From: Branchipolynoe longqiensis
Lineage: Eukaryota > Annelida > Polychaeta > Phyllodocida > Polynoidae
Assembly: GCA_030323885.1 (NCBI GenBank)
Contig: CM059199.1
Location: 40,804,590-40,868,589 of the forward strand
DNA length: 64,000 nucleotides
Direction of reading: 5' to 3'
Shown in pieces: positions 11,179-21,890 of this stretch; position 1 is the stretch's first letter; each line of letters begins with the position of its first letter. Under the pieces are notes generated by a model. It was not told the origin of the DNA. It did not search any database and saw only the letters and a list, made by a program, of their open reading frames with translations. The translations under genes were made by a program, and so were the position numbers.

Positions 11179-11650
11179 ACGATAATATTGTTCAATCTAT
11201 AAGTACATAATGTTCCCCATGAGGTGTAGTATTATTCAATAGATGGCACAATAGTTTTCAATATCTGGTTCAGTAATATTTGCTATATGATGCAACATTT
11301 ATTGCTCATTGGCTCAGTATAGTTCAGTATATGAATCAATTTATTTGAAACTTTTACAGGGTGTCTAACCAAAAAGCCACATGAATACTGACTTTAAGGA
11401 GACACAATTTCCACAGACCCTGGAATATCCATACTTGTATAATCACTTCATAACCTCATTTGGCTGAAGTTGTACTTAAAGGTGCATCGTCGGATAGTTC
11501 TGAGTTCCTGTAATAGTTTGCAGATAAATATATTATGTTGTTTGTTATAATCAAATTACAGTGAATTGAAGTAACTTTTATTTTAAATGGTTAACTTTGG
11601 AAATCTCTGAACTACACTTCCTACCCAAGCACTCGCCATTATTATGATAG

Positions 11651-12086
11651 TGAAGGACTGTTTGGTTCAGTATCAGGATAATGTGACTGAGTCGGATATC
11701 AGGACGGGATGGCCAAATGAGTTCGAGCGTCAGTCTCCGTGTGGTAGATCGTGGGGTCGTGGGTTCGAATCCTGGTTGAGTAAAACCAATGACTTAAAAA
11801 TTGATAGTTGTCGCTTCCTAGCCAGGTGCTTGGCATTATTAGGATAGGGCAAGGGGAGCAGTCAAATGAGGAAGACCAATTGCCTGCGACTGAAATTTTC
11901 CCTGCTTAAACAACTAATGTACCAACAAAAACAAAAAACATAAAAAAGTCATGGGGCTGGCGGTCTGGGTTCCCAGTGGGGCAGCACTATAAAGTCGCCA
12001 TGAGTGCATGCTGTCACAAGTCGGTACCCGTCCCGATATGACCTTTGATGTTGCCAGGATGTAAAACTCCAGCAACCAACCAACCT
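11651..12086 (+). mobile_element. SINE-A (5'-truncated), split by a variant SINE
   Basis: The body begins at AAGGACTGTTTGGTTCAG and stops at GGATATCAG (11702). It resumes at GTCATGGGGCTGGCGG (11948) through CGGTACCCGTCCCGATATG to GTAAAACTCCAGCAACC. Removing 11703-11947 restores the family sequence exactly across the junction. Confidence 0.9.
11703..11947 (+). mobile_element. SINE-A variant with alternative 3' tail
   Basis: Normal tRNA-like head (GACGGGATGGCCAAATGAG with B box GGGTTCGAATCC) and body to AGGATAGGGCAAGG. It then switches to GAGCAGTCAAATGAGGAAG... and CCCTGCTTAAACAACTAATG in place of the usual ~150-bp distal half. The same tail is at 14119-14321. Its clean insertion into another SINE shows that it moved as a unit. 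Confidence 0.85.
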
Positions 12087-12302
12087 GAACTACAAGCATG
12101 ACAAAAGAAGTGTGGCAGCCACATCAAAACCCTCCTACCATAGACTTCAGCGGTAACAGATTATATTACATTAACTCAGCATTCCCTTCTAAGTGCTATA
12201 CAGCAAGAAATTCAGTAATACAGGCTTCAGTGTCAGTTACAAATATAGGATCAAATATAAATGAGAATGTTGGTTCAGATTTTGTTTATTTATTTATTGT
12301 TA

Positions 12303-12641
12303 CTTTACATTGTAGCAACACTTAAGTTTATATCAAGACGGGTACCGATTTGTGACAGTGCGCACTCATGGCGACTTTATAGTGGTGCCCCACTGGGAAA
12401 CCAGGCCACCATGACCTGATATCCCACTCAGTCACATTACCCTGACACTCAGCCAACCAGTCCTTGCCCTATCCTAATAATGCTGAGCGCATGGCTAGGA
12501 AGCGACAAGTATAATGTTTTAACACATCGGTTTGACTGGACCAGGGTTTAAACCCATGAACGCATCGGTTCGGATGCCTCGGTCTCCCAAAACAGGAGAC
12601 GGACGCTCAACTCATTCGGCCATCCCGTCTGGTGTTTGGTT
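12303..12641 (-). mobile_element. SINE-A, full length, in MITE-1
   Basis: Minus-strand copy from tail (TTTACATTGTAGCAACAC) to head (CATTCGGCCATCCCGTCTGG). It interrupts the right part of the MITE-1; similar TTGGTTCAGATT and TTGGTTTAGATA on its two sides may be a decayed target duplication. Confidence 0.9.
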
Positions 12642-12689
12642 TAGATAATTGGGATACTTTTCATCGCACACTATGCAGCTTTAAACCCT

Positions 12690-13245
12690 GGAAAGAACAG
12701 CAATTGATCTGGATGGAGCTTCAGCGAAAGACAACGACAAATGTGCATCCTGCCCCACTGCGTCCATTCTCAGCACTCCAATTAAGGTCTTAATATTAAT
12801 GGCAATTTTTCTGAATGGAATGCAACCGATCCGGACGCGATTAAAAGCAAAACGCCGCCGCGTTTATTATTTAAAGCCATAGCCATTCCCCCCTCCCCTC
12901 ACTCCCCCCCTCTCCCCCCCACACGCACAGACACTCCGCACCTTGACCCAGGCTCGTGTTAATTGGGTCAACCTCAAGAATTGAGAGCGGTGTCTTATCT
13001 GGCCCTGGCTTCGTGACTTGTTAATTCACTTCTCCCTATTTTTGTTCATTTACTACTTGCTTTGGGTGTTTCTTGTTGGTACTGCTACTTTCTTATTGAC
13101 TCTCCAGGGAATCTCGCCCCATCTCCACCTGCCTGTCTCAGCGCCTGCCTCAATGTCACTCCCCCTCCCCCCCACCACTCCCCAACCTCCCCCTCCTCCC
13201 ACCTCCCACAACCGCCACCTTTAACGCCTACTTTGGAGAAGTACA
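12690..13245. other. Unassigned DNA with C-rich tracts
   Basis: C-rich low-complexity patches lie at about 12885-12935 and 13155-13215. The open frames across the second patch are proline-rich artefacts. Confidence 0.5.
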
Positions 13246-13246
13246 A

Positions 13247-13872
13247 CACAGGACGCCATGACCGAATAGGTAGAGGTCATGCTTCTAGTGCGGAAGGTCG
13301 GGAGTTTGAAACGGCACCGAGTCAAACCAATGATTTACAAAATTGATGTTTATCGCTACCTAGCCCCGCATTCTGCATAAGTAGGATAGGGCGAGGACTG
13401 GTTAGCTCAGTATCAGGATAATCTGACTGAGTGGGAAATCGGATCATGGTGTCGGCGGCCTGTTCTCCCAGTGGGAAAGAGCTATAGTATGATTGTTTGA
13501 GTATTGTTGTTTTACGTCCTAGCAACATCTAAGGTCATATCAGGACGGGTACCGACTTGTGACAGTTCACACTCATGGTGATTATATAGAGTGCTGCCCC
13601 ACTGGGAAATCAGTCTGCTGGCACCATGACCCAATATCCCACTCAGTCACATAATCCTGACACTGAGCTAACCAGTCCTTGCCCTATCCTAATAATGCCA
13701 AGCACTAGGCTAGGAAGCGACAAGTATCAATTTTTAAGTCATTGGTTTGACTCGCCGGGAACCGCCCTCGCAAACAAGAGAGCAATAAAATCACCATGAG
13801 TGTGCACTGTCACAAGTCAGCACCCATCCTCACATGACCTTCGATATTGCCAGGATATAAAATCCCAAAAGC
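13247..13872 (+). mobile_element. SINE-A, second head subtype, split by another SINE-A
   Basis: Head GACCGAATAGGTAGAGG with GGTCGGGAGTTTGAAAC, body to GAGCTATAG (13489). It resumes at AAAATCACCATGAGTGTGC (13787) and ends in CAGGATATAAAATCCC. Confidence 0.85.
13490..13786 (-). mobile_element. SINE-A nested in SINE-A
   Basis: Minus-strand copy starting TTGTTGTTTTACGTCCTAGC and ending near CTCGCCGGGAACCGCCC. It sits inside the plus-strand copy at 13247-13872. Confidence 0.85.
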
Positions 13873-14118
13873 CAAATTTGACTAGTTCCATGTAAAGTTG
13901 TTCTAATTACTTCTTGAGGTCACTGCTTAAGGGAGATTGATGCAGTTCCAGTGCATCATCCAGGACGAGAGTTTTGATTTAATTTCACGAGGCAAGCTAT
14001 AGACGGCCCGGTAAACATATCAGCATGTATTATAAATGGTGTATGGTGGAGAGGGTGTGTCTGTGGGAGGGAAATGAATGTTGTTTGTCTGTGGTTAGTT
14101 TTGTGTGGGTTTTTTAAA
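13873..14118. other. Unassigned DNA
   Basis: No recognised repeat or gene. Confidence 0.4.
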
Positions 14119-14321
14119 TACATTAGTTGCTTAAGCAGGGGAAATTTCAGTCACAGACGACTGGTCTTCCTCATTCCACTGCTCATTGTCCTATCCTAAT
14201 AATGCCGAGCGTCTGGCTAGGAAGCGACAAGTATCAATTTTTTAAGTCATCGGTTTGACTCGACCAGGATTCGAACCCATGATCTACCAACACGGGAGTC
14301 GGACGCTCTAACTCATTCAGG
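14119..14321 (-). mobile_element. SINE-A variant with alternative 3' tail, second copy
   Basis: Minus strand: the tail TACATTAGTTGCTTAAGCAGG ... GGTCTTCCTCATTCCACTGCT is the reverse complement of the 11.9-kb variant tail. It is joined to normal body (CTATCCTAATAATGCCGAGC) and head (GGGAGTCGGACGCTC). Confidence 0.85.
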
Positions 14322-14480
14322 TTGTTGTAGTTTCATGTCATGGCAACATCTAAGGCCATATCAGGACAGATACCGACTTGTGACAGTGAGCATGCATGGC
14401 GACTTTAGAGCGATGCCCCACTGGGAGACCAGACCGGCAGCACCATGACCTGATATCCCACTCAATCACTTTACCCTTAC
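14322..14480 (-). mobile_element. SINE-A distal fragment
   Basis: Tail and distal body only (GTTGTAGTTTCATGTCATGG to GATATCCCACTCAATCAC), abutting the head of the preceding variant copy. Confidence 0.85.
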
Positions 14481-14557
14481 GCGTCAAGAGTAGTATTATC
14501 CACTGCCTCTGAGAATTAATCATGTTCGTGCCAACATAGACAAAAGCATTGCATATG

Positions 14558-14808
14558 TGTGAGTAAAAGTAAAGCTTATTTTATTTAACGAGTTTCATCA
14601 TCGGCTATTGGAAGTCAAACATATGGTCATTCTGACATATTTCTTTAAGAGGAAATCCGATAGGCTACTCTTTCCGATAAGCAGCAAGGGGTCTTTTATA
14701 AACACTTTCCCACAAACAGGGCATCACATACCACTGCCTTTGATGAACCAGTTGTGGATCACTGGTTGGAACGGAAAATAACCCAAACTGCAAATTGATC
14801 CAATGGTA
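14558..14808 (-). mobile_element. SINE-C without intact head
   Basis: Tail TTTTATTTAACGAGTTTCATC, core GATAAGCAGCAAGGGGTC, to GGAACGGAAAATAACCC. The tRNA-like head is lost. Confidence 0.8.
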
Positions 14809-15450
14809 ATATGTGTGAGTTGCCTGTCTTATCTGTGTCCATGACTACCAGGTCTGAGCTGAACCTGGCATCATTCTGATAATCAAATCCGTTAGTTTTT
14901 CGCAGACACCAACACCCCACCCCCACCTATAAAATAGCATTATCCGATATGAAATTAACAGACTTTACCTATAACTGATAAAGCACAACAACAGATTCTC
15001 TTATACAAAAAGAAATATCCAACTAAAATGGATAGTCAGTTTCTGCCCTTGAACTCGTTCAATACTCTCAAGACTTCCACGGGAATCGATAGCGGCGTTT
15101 GATGCTGAGACCTGGCTTAATATAAAAAATAATTTAAAAAAAGTAAATACTAGGAGGAGTGGCTGTAGTATGGGGAGTTGTGGCTGACTAGACGCCCCAG
15201 GGTGCCGTCTGGGCTGATATCTCGGGGCACATTAAAGCCTAGTAAGCCAAGGTACAATCAAAGGGACACACAACTAATGTGTATGTGTGTGTGGGGGGGG
15301 GGGGGGGGGGGAGAGCAGGGGGTATAGCAGGCGTGTAGGTTGTATGGGACTTACCTACTCTGTCGTGTGTGTGGTAGGGAGGGGGCGGTGGGAGTGGGGG
15401 AGGTGTATTTAAGAAGTCTGGGACTTTCAAAACTGAGGGCAAGGATGGTT
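14809..15450. other. Unassigned DNA with poly-G
   Basis: No gene recognised. An uninterrupted G run lies at about 15293-15310, followed by G-rich DNA to 15400. Confidence 0.5.
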
Positions 15451-15777
15451 GGTTGGTTGGTTGTTGAAGTTGTACATCCTGGCAACATCTAAGGTCATAC
15501 CAGGATGGATACTGACTTGTGACATTGCACACTCATGGTGACTTTATAACACTGCCCCACTGGGAGACCAGGCCACCAGCATCATGATATGATATCCTAC
15601 TCAGTCACATTATCCTGACACTGAGATAACCAGTCCTTGCCATATCTTAATAATGCCGAGCCCCTGGCTAGGAAGCGATACATATCAATTTACGTCATTG
15701 GTTTGACTCGACCAGGATTCCTAGGCATGAGTTCGAAAGCGACGATCTACCAAAACGGGAGACGGACGCTCAACTGA
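15451..15777 (-). mobile_element. SINE-A, nearly full
   Basis: Tail TTGTACATCCTGGCAACATC through to AACGGGAGACGGACGCTC. It abuts the next copy at 15778 in the same orientation. Confidence 0.9.
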
Positions 15778-16122
15778 TTGTTTGTTTGTTTGTTGTTGTT
15801 TTACGTCCTAGCAACATCTAAGGTCATATCAGGACGGGTACCAACTTGTGACAGTGCGCACTCATGGCAACTTTATAGTGCTGTCCCACTGGGAAACCAG
15901 GCCGCCGGCACCATGACGTGCTATCCCACTCAGTCACATTATCCTGACACTGAGCACACCAGTCCTTGCCCTATCCTAATAATGCCGAGCGCCTGGCTAG
16001 GAAGCGACAAGTATCAATTTTAAAGTCATTGGTTTGTCTCGACCGGGACTCGAACCCACGACCCCACGATCTACCAGCATGGGAGACGGACGCTCTAACT
16101 CATTCGGCCATCCCATCTGGTC
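15778..16122 (-). mobile_element. SINE-A, well-preserved copy
   Basis: Full length from GTTGTTGTTTTACGTCCTAG to CATTCGGCCATCCCATCTGG, closely similar to the copy at 50854-51201. The two share GAGCACACCAGTCC and CCCACGATCTACCAGCATGG, suggesting one young subfamily. Confidence 0.93.
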
Positions 16123-16389
16123 GCGATCCAGTGTGGTGAGGGTGAGGAGTAAAGACGAAATGTGTATGGGGGATATTTTGTAGCAAGTCTGGGACTTTTC
16201 AAGTGTGTGTGTGGGTGGGTGGGTGGGGGGGGGGGGGGGGGCTGCAGGAGCGAGGGGGTCAAACTAAAAGGGGCAAACATTGGTTGTTTGGCTGGAACAT
16301 GATCCCTTGGGGAAATCATGCATTTATCATACTGCGTGTTTTGTGGTTAAATAAAAATAAAATGAAATCCAAGCATTTCACTTAGAGTT

Positions 16390-17200
16390 CAAGGAAGTAT
16401 GTCACTTTCAAATGGTTCAATGGATGTGGGGGAGAGGGGTGAGGGAGGGAGGGGAGGGGAGAGGAGATGGGGGATGAGGGATGAGGGGGCGGTAAGGGCG
16501 TAGCAAGTATGGCACTGTACAAATGTGTGGGTGGGTGGGTGGGTGGGAAGATGGGGAGAGGAAGTTGGGGGTCGGGGGAGCGGAGGAAGACTCAAGAAAT
16601 GGGGAGGTTGTGCAGTGTAACTACTCTGACCGTTTCCAAAATTGGGTATGTCTGCGAGTCGGGTAGGGGACGGGGGATAAGGGAAGGGGGTGGGGGGAGG
16701 AGGGAGGAGACAAGGGGGGGGGGGGGGAGAGGAAGGAGGGGAGGGAAGGGAAGGGGGGAGGGGAGGGGGGGGGAGGGTAGCGGAGGAGGGTGGGGAGGAC
16801 GGGGCGGAGGAGGGGGGGAGGAGGGGGCGGGAGGAGGTAACGGAGGAGGGGGAGGGAGGACGGAGCGGAGAAGGGGGGAGGAGGGGGCGGGAGGAGGTAG
16901 CGGAGGAGGGGGAGGGAGGACGGGGCGGAGAAGGAGGGAGGAGAGGGGGGAGGAGGGGGCGGGAGGAGGTAGCGGAGGAGGGGGAGGCAGGACGGAGCTG
17001 AGAAGGGGGGAGGAGGGGGCGGGAGGAGGTAGCGGAGGAGCGGGAGGGAGGACGGAGCGGAGAAGGGGGAGGAGAAGGGGGGAGGAGGGGGCGGGACGAG
17101 GTAGCGGAGGAGTGGGAGGGAGGACGGAGCGGAGAAGGAGGGAGGAGGGGGACGGAGGAGGGGGCGGAGAAGTGGGGGGAGAGGGAGAAGGATGGTGGTG
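16390..17200. repeat. Polypurine (GGA-rich) minisatellite, ~60/72-bp unit
   Basis: The plus strand is almost entirely G and A. From about 16783, units begin with GTAGCGGAGGAG, contain GAGGACGGAGCGGAGAAG and end in GGGCGGGAGGAG; starts are near 16783, 16835, 16895, 16967, 17027 and 17099. Units are about 60 bp, with 72-bp versions carrying an extra GGAGGA block. Proline- and glycine-rich frames here are artefacts. Confidence 0.95.
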
Positions 17201-17495
17201 AATAAAATAATGCACTCCCAATGAAGCCTGGGAACAATATCATCTTGTTGGACATTTTTCGGTTATATAATATATGATGTGGAACTGCTGTAAGAACGGA
17301 GGCACTTAGAGCGGAATTCAAACCCAAAGTTCGGCCATTCTGAGGCAATTGTGCTAATAAGTATAAGTAGATTATCTACACTTCCGGATGCAATCAACAT
17401 ACCCACACCCGTTTGTATATGGGTGTGTGGAGCATTTCATAGTAGCAGGTAAATATAACTTACTACAAATACATATCTACATTATGTATAAAAAG

Positions 17496-17727
17496 GCAAT
17501 ATTTCATAGGAAATAAATACAAACCTGATGTAATACATAGCAGATTACAGTATGAATATATGCATGTTTATACTCACATAATATATTATAAAGCAGGCAT
17601 GTACGCACATAATATAAGCAATATTTCCTAGCGAAGTAATAATGAATAAAGACGAACCTGAGATAATAGATCACGGCTAATAGTATGAATAGCTGTCTCT
17701 TTATACTGACATAATATATTATAGAGC
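17496..17727. repeat. Diverged tandem duplication, ~122-bp period
   Basis: 17496-17595 and 17618-17727 both start GCAATATTTC. Both contain AACCTGA and TAGTATGAAT-like segments and end in CATAATATATTATA(A/G)AGCA. Confidence 0.8.
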
Positions 17728-17751
17728 ATGTATATCTATAGACATACAAAT

Positions 17752-17998
17752 ATATGAAGAGTTCAGGTGCAAAACCATGTAAACGCCAATCCAAAAATAG
17801 CGATGAACATTGGAATCAAACCTACAAAAATATAATTCTGTCATATTCCTACTTTTTGTGTCTATTGCCCCATGACCATATGATCATATGACAAGTGGAA
17901 TTAATGAGAAAAACAATTATTTTCAGGTCCAGATCTTTTATTTAAACTACTTTGTTGTTGTTGTGTTTACGTGGTTTTGCGCCTGAACTCTTCATATA
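17752..17998. mobile_element. MITE-2
   Basis: Inverted ends ATATGAAGAGTTCAGGTGC and GCGCCTGAACTCTTCATAT, with the same interior pattern as 10437-10682 (ACAAGTGGA... AGAAAAACAATTA). Confidence 0.9.
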
Positions 17999-18911
17999 TA
18001 AACATACATATGGAATACTGCCTAGTAGTTAGCCATACTTTCAAGTACCAGACTCTGGCTTCATTCCTGGTGCATCTACACAGGGGGTGCAGAATAGTGC
18101 CGTGCCAGGCTTGTGTATGTTGACCCTTGCGGCTGAATGCGCGGCACATCTGACCAGACGGTCCATTTCAGACACAGATTAAAGCCGCTGGTGCAGGTGG
18201 TGGTGCACATCGAAGTAGACACTTCGGCTCAGCTCAAATTGCGCGTCATTACTTTGAGATTGGCCACTGGAGAATGTATTGGATTCAGATGACAGAAGGG
18301 AGTGATAGTGACAATTCGATCGGTGCTTCGTCGGCAATATAAATGTGCGCATTTCAGACACCAGCGAAATGTCAATTAAATCAAAGAAACATGAATGTAC
18401 AGAGATGACAGAAGTGCACCATATTCTATTCGGTGGAATTATGTAAGGATGAGAAAAAGTGTGTCTATACATGTTTATGTTAGTGTAAGTATGTGTGCAT
18501 TCAAATATATATCTATGCAACATATGTATTTTATATATGACTCGTGGCTTACACATGCTTTTCTGCTCAAGGGGGAACCTCCCCCTGAATGTATTGGGTG
18601 TCAGTCCCCGCTGACACCCAAACAGATTTGACTAAGTTGCATTGATTTTTTGGCCCTGCGCCAACGGTTCTACACTGCAGACAGTATGCATGACCTTTTT
18701 ACTAAGGTAAAACAGGAAAACATTTTAGCCTTTTTGAGGGCAGCTGAACTGTATCACCTCATATAGTTTACTAAATAGATTCTATCAATTATTAATCAAA
18801 CTTTTCTTTTTCTATGGGAATTTGTTTCCCTTGACCACAAATATATGATTGTGAGCTTTCTAATTTAATGAAGGATGAATATAGTGAGAAATGATATGTT
18901 CCCCTATCCTG
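17999..18911. other. Unassigned DNA with two adjacent hairpins
   Basis: No gene recognised. Hairpins at 18571-18585 (GGGGGAACCTCCCCC) and 18595-18620 (arms TGGGTGTCAG and CTGACACCCA around TCCCCG) lie side by side. Confidence 0.5.
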
Positions 18912-18948
18912 TATATTTGTATAATGCGTTATATATCACATATATGTA
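18912..18948 (-). repeat. Repeat E head fragment
   Basis: ATTTGTATAATGCGTTATATATCACATATATG is the reverse complement of the repeat E head motif, as at 28906-28945. Confidence 0.55.
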
Positions 18949-19011
18949 CAATGTGTTAGTGATACATACTGGGAACTGTTGGAAGATATACACTGTCTCC
19001 GATGGATGTCT

Positions 19012-19345
19012 GTTTGTTTCTTGGAGCCTTACATCCTAGCAACACCTAAGGACATATCAGCTTGGGTACCGACTGGGTGACAGTGCACACTCATGGCAAC
19101 GTTATAGTCCTGCCTTACTGGTAAACCATGCCACTTTGCACCATGATCTAATATCCCACTCAGTCCCATTATCCTGATAGTGAACATCTAAGTTGGTTGG
19201 CTGTTGGAGTTTTACGACAACTAAGTCCTTGCCCTCTACTTTTAATGCCAACTGCCAGGCTAGCTAGCGACAATTATCATTTGTATAAGTCATTGCTTTG
19301 AGATTCGGCCTCGGCCTGAAACTACGACCTTTTGCTCGGAAAACC
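19012..19345 (-). mobile_element. SINE-A with internal insertion
   Basis: Tail GGAGCCTTACATCCTAGCAAC and body. About 40 bp at 19181-19222 repeats a SINE tail (GTTGGTTGGCTGTTGGAG), so a second tail piece sits inside this copy. Head decayed. Confidence 0.8.
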
Positions 19346-19402
19346 AGCCAGAGCTTTTTGAAAAACCAATTCTAGCACCCGGTCCGACACCAAGTCGGAT
19401 AA

Positions 19403-19452
19403 ATGATGATCGCGATGATGATGATGATGATGGTGGTGATGGTGATAATGAC
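19403..19452. repeat. GAT/GGT triplet repeat
   Basis: GATGATGATGATGATGATGG followed by GGTGATGGTGATAATG. Confidence 0.9.
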
Positions 19453-19777
19453 AGGTTGGTTACTTGTTGAGGTTTTACGTCCTTGCAGCATTTAAGGTCA
19501 TATCAGAATGGGTGCCGATTTGAGACAGTGCGCACTCATGGCGACTTTATAGATTGCCAGCACCATGACCCAATATCCCACTCAGTCACATTATCCTGAC
19601 ACTGAACCAACCAGTCCTTGCCCAATCCTATTAATGCTGAGCACCTGGCTAGGAAGTGACAAGTACAACTGCTTACGTCATTGGTTTGACTCGAGCAGGG
19701 TTATAACTTGTGGGTTCGAATTCCACGATCTACCAAGACGGGAGACGGACTCTCAACTCATTCGGACATCCCGTCTA
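19453..19777 (-). mobile_element. SINE-A
   Basis: Tail GAGGTTTTACGTCCTTGCAG to head CATTCGGACATCCCGTCTA. A short central deletion removes the part between GACTTTATAG and GCCAGCACC. Confidence 0.9.
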
Positions 19778-19802
19778 GGCATCCGATGGAAGATGACGTC
19801 GA

Positions 19803-20090
19803 TTATGGTGGTGGTGGTGGTGGTGGTGGTGGGGGATGCGGGGGGGAGGAGATGGGGGGAGATGGTGGTGGGGGTGATGGTGGTGGTGGTGGGGGTGATG
19901 GGGGTGATGGTGGTGGTGGTGGTGGTGATGGTGGTGGGTGTGGTGGTGGTGGTGGTGATGGTGGTGGGGGTGATGGTGGTGCTGGCGATGGTGCGGGTGA
20001 TGGTGGTGGTGGTGGTGGGGGGGGGGGGGGTGATGGTGGTGGTGGTGTGGGTGATGGTGGTGGTGGTGGCAATGACAGTGCTGCTGATAC
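19803..20090. repeat. GGT/GGTGAT-rich simple repeat
   Basis: Imperfect GGTGGTGGTGATGGT array of about 290 bp. Gly- and His-rich frames are artefacts. Confidence 0.95.
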
Positions 20091-20139
20091 GACATAGGAG
20101 ATGGAGAAAGGTGATGTAGAAATAGGTGATGTCATTATT

Positions 20140-20880
20140 TATGTTAGTTGTGTGAGTGTGTGGTCGTTGTGTATGTATGTGTGTATGTGTATGTACATGT
20201 GCATGTACGTGTGAGTGCGTGTAGGCCGTGTGTACGTAGTTGTATGTACATGTATGTATGTACATGTGTGTACGTGTGTATGTATGTGTTGAGTGTGTGT
20301 GTCCCCTGCGTATGTATGGGTGTAAGTAGGTGTGTATGTATGAGCGTATGTACGTGTGTATGTACGTGTGAGTGTGTGTAGGCCGTGTGTACGTATGTGT
20401 TTATGTATGTCTGTATGCACTTGTGAATGAGTGTAGCATGTGTGTATGTATGAACGTATGTAAGTGCCTGTGTATGTGTGTATGTTCGTGTGAGTGTGTG
20501 TGGCCTGTGTGTATGTATGTGTGTAAGTACGTGTGTATGTATGTTTGTATGTACATGTATATGTATGTGTGAGTGTGTGTGGCCCGTGTGTATGTATGTG
20601 GGTATGTAAGTGTATGTGTATGTGTGTATGTGTCTATGTGGGTGTGAGTGTGGGTGGTCCGTGTGTATGTATATGCGTATGTAAGTGTATGTGTATGTGT
20701 GTATCTGTATATGTAGGTGTGAGTGTGGGTTGTCTGTGTGTATGTATGTGTGTAAGTACATGTGTATGTATGAGTGTATGTGCATGTGTATGTATGTGTG
20801 AGTGTGTGTAACCCGTGTGTATATATGTATGTGTGTAGGTGTATATGTGTGTATGTATGCATGAGCATGAAGTGTGAAGT
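20140..20880. repeat. TG-rich higher-order minisatellite, ~75-80-bp period
   Basis: TGTGTATGTATG sequence with a marker resembling GAGTGTGTGTGGCCCGTGTG recurring near 20151, 20210, 20290, 20369, 20427, 20491, 20570, 20645, 20720 and 20800. Confidence 0.93.
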
Positions 20881-21172
20881 CAGGGAAAGTAGGTCTGACT
20901 GTGTTACTCACACCTTCGTCCCCACACACACCGCACGCATATAATCAAAGGGAACTATTTATCCAGCGAGCTGCTCGGAGCAACTCAACTGAAGCCAAGT
21001 GTCAGGTCAGGCTAATGAATCGCCGACAATATTTGTGAAATACTTTTTGAACATAACACATTGTGTTTGTTGTTGTTTTTGTATCGAATGTCAAATGATT
21101 TTCCCTTTTGAAGTCTATAGCTTGTCTTTTCATCATAGCTCGTTGCGGACGTATATAGGTGTGTCTATGCAT

Positions 21173-21200
21173 ATATATATATATATATATATATAGAGAT

Positions 21201-21233
<33 letters not shown>

Positions 21234-21250
21234 CAGACAGACAGACAAAC
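21173..21250. repeat. (TA)n plus (GA/CAGA)n microsatellite
   Basis: TA dinucleotides to 21194, then GAGAGACAGAGACAGAGAGAC-type repeat. Confidence 0.95.
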
Positions 21251-21271
21251 AGACATACAGACATATATATA

Positions 21272-21340
21272 TGTGATGTATTAGCATTATACAAGTATAA
21301 ATAGTTGATCGGAAGCTCGTAGGTACATACTTATATATTA
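21272..21340 (+). repeat. Repeat E head fragment
   Basis: ATGTGATGTATTAGCATTAT followed by ACAAGTATAAATAG, flanked on the left by (TA)n. Confidence 0.6.
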
Positions 21341-21420
21341 TATGAGGTTGGAGTATCGGAGGAGCTGAGATGGGAAAGCTTCCAATTAATCATACTGGCA
21401 TAATGCTTACACTACAGGTA

Positions 21421-21421
<1 letters not shown>

Positions 21422-21466
<45 letters not shown>

Positions 21467-21533
21467 TTATACGCATACTTGTGTCTGTTGATGTGTTGTG
21501 TAATATAAACAGCGGAATGTTCATGTCTTAATA

Positions 21534-21604
<71 letters not shown>

Positions 21605-21650
21605 CAAGTCAGTGCAGACTATTACATATATATATATATATATATGTATA
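21422..21650. repeat. Cluster of (TA)n tracts
   Basis: (TA)n at 21422-21462, 21541-21602 and 21627-21650. The segment between (21480-21530, GCGGAATGTTCATG) recurs inverted at about 21785-21830 (CATGAGCATTCCGTTGAT). Confidence 0.9.
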
Positions 21651-21850
21651 TCATGTTATATATGTCGGGTTCAGCAGTGTTTATTCTCAGGCATGGCCAC
21701 TGTGTCATGCTAAGAACCTAGCCAAGATACAGTGAGAATATACACATTACAACATAGACCACATGCAACATATTGCATCGATTATGAAAACATGAGCATT
21801 CCGTTGATTATATCCACATAACACATTATGCAACGCATAACCACACACAT

Positions 21851-21890
21851 GCGGTGTAGTATGCACATAAACATGCCTATACTACACCGC
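21851..21890. other. Perfect hairpin with 12-bp arms
   Basis: Arms GCGGTGTAGTAT and ATACTACACCGC are perfect complements around a 16-base loop. It lies at the edge of the inverted-repeat region at 21.46-21.89 kb. Confidence 0.8.

Larger units (their letters stand above)
11476..12684 (+). mobile_element. MITE-1 carrying nested SINE insertions
   Basis: Left end TTAAAGGTGCATCGTCGGAT and right end CATCGCACACTATGCAGCTTTAA are inverted. The MITE pieces are 11476-11650, 12095-12302 and 12641-12684. They are interrupted by a plus-strand SINE-A (itself interrupted) and by a minus-strand SINE-A. Confidence 0.85.

Noticed and set aside
15778..16023. Repeated short protein starting MFVCLLLFYVLATSKV, also at 50828
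   Set aside because: It is a translation of the SINE-A sequence, so its recurrence reflects the repeat and not a gene family.
16389..17348. 319-codon proline/serine-rich open frame and partners
   Set aside because: Product of the polypurine minisatellite; no non-repetitive protein segment.
18595..18620. Histone mRNA 3' stem-loop
   Set aside because: Stem and loop do not follow the conserved 6-bp stem and 4-base loop pattern, and there is no histone frame nearby.
19565..20265. Gly-, His- or Val-rich frames
   Set aside because: GGT/GAT triplet repeat and an adjoining SINE.
20144..20929. 261-codon His/Thr-rich minus frame
   Set aside because: TG minisatellite read on the opposite strand.
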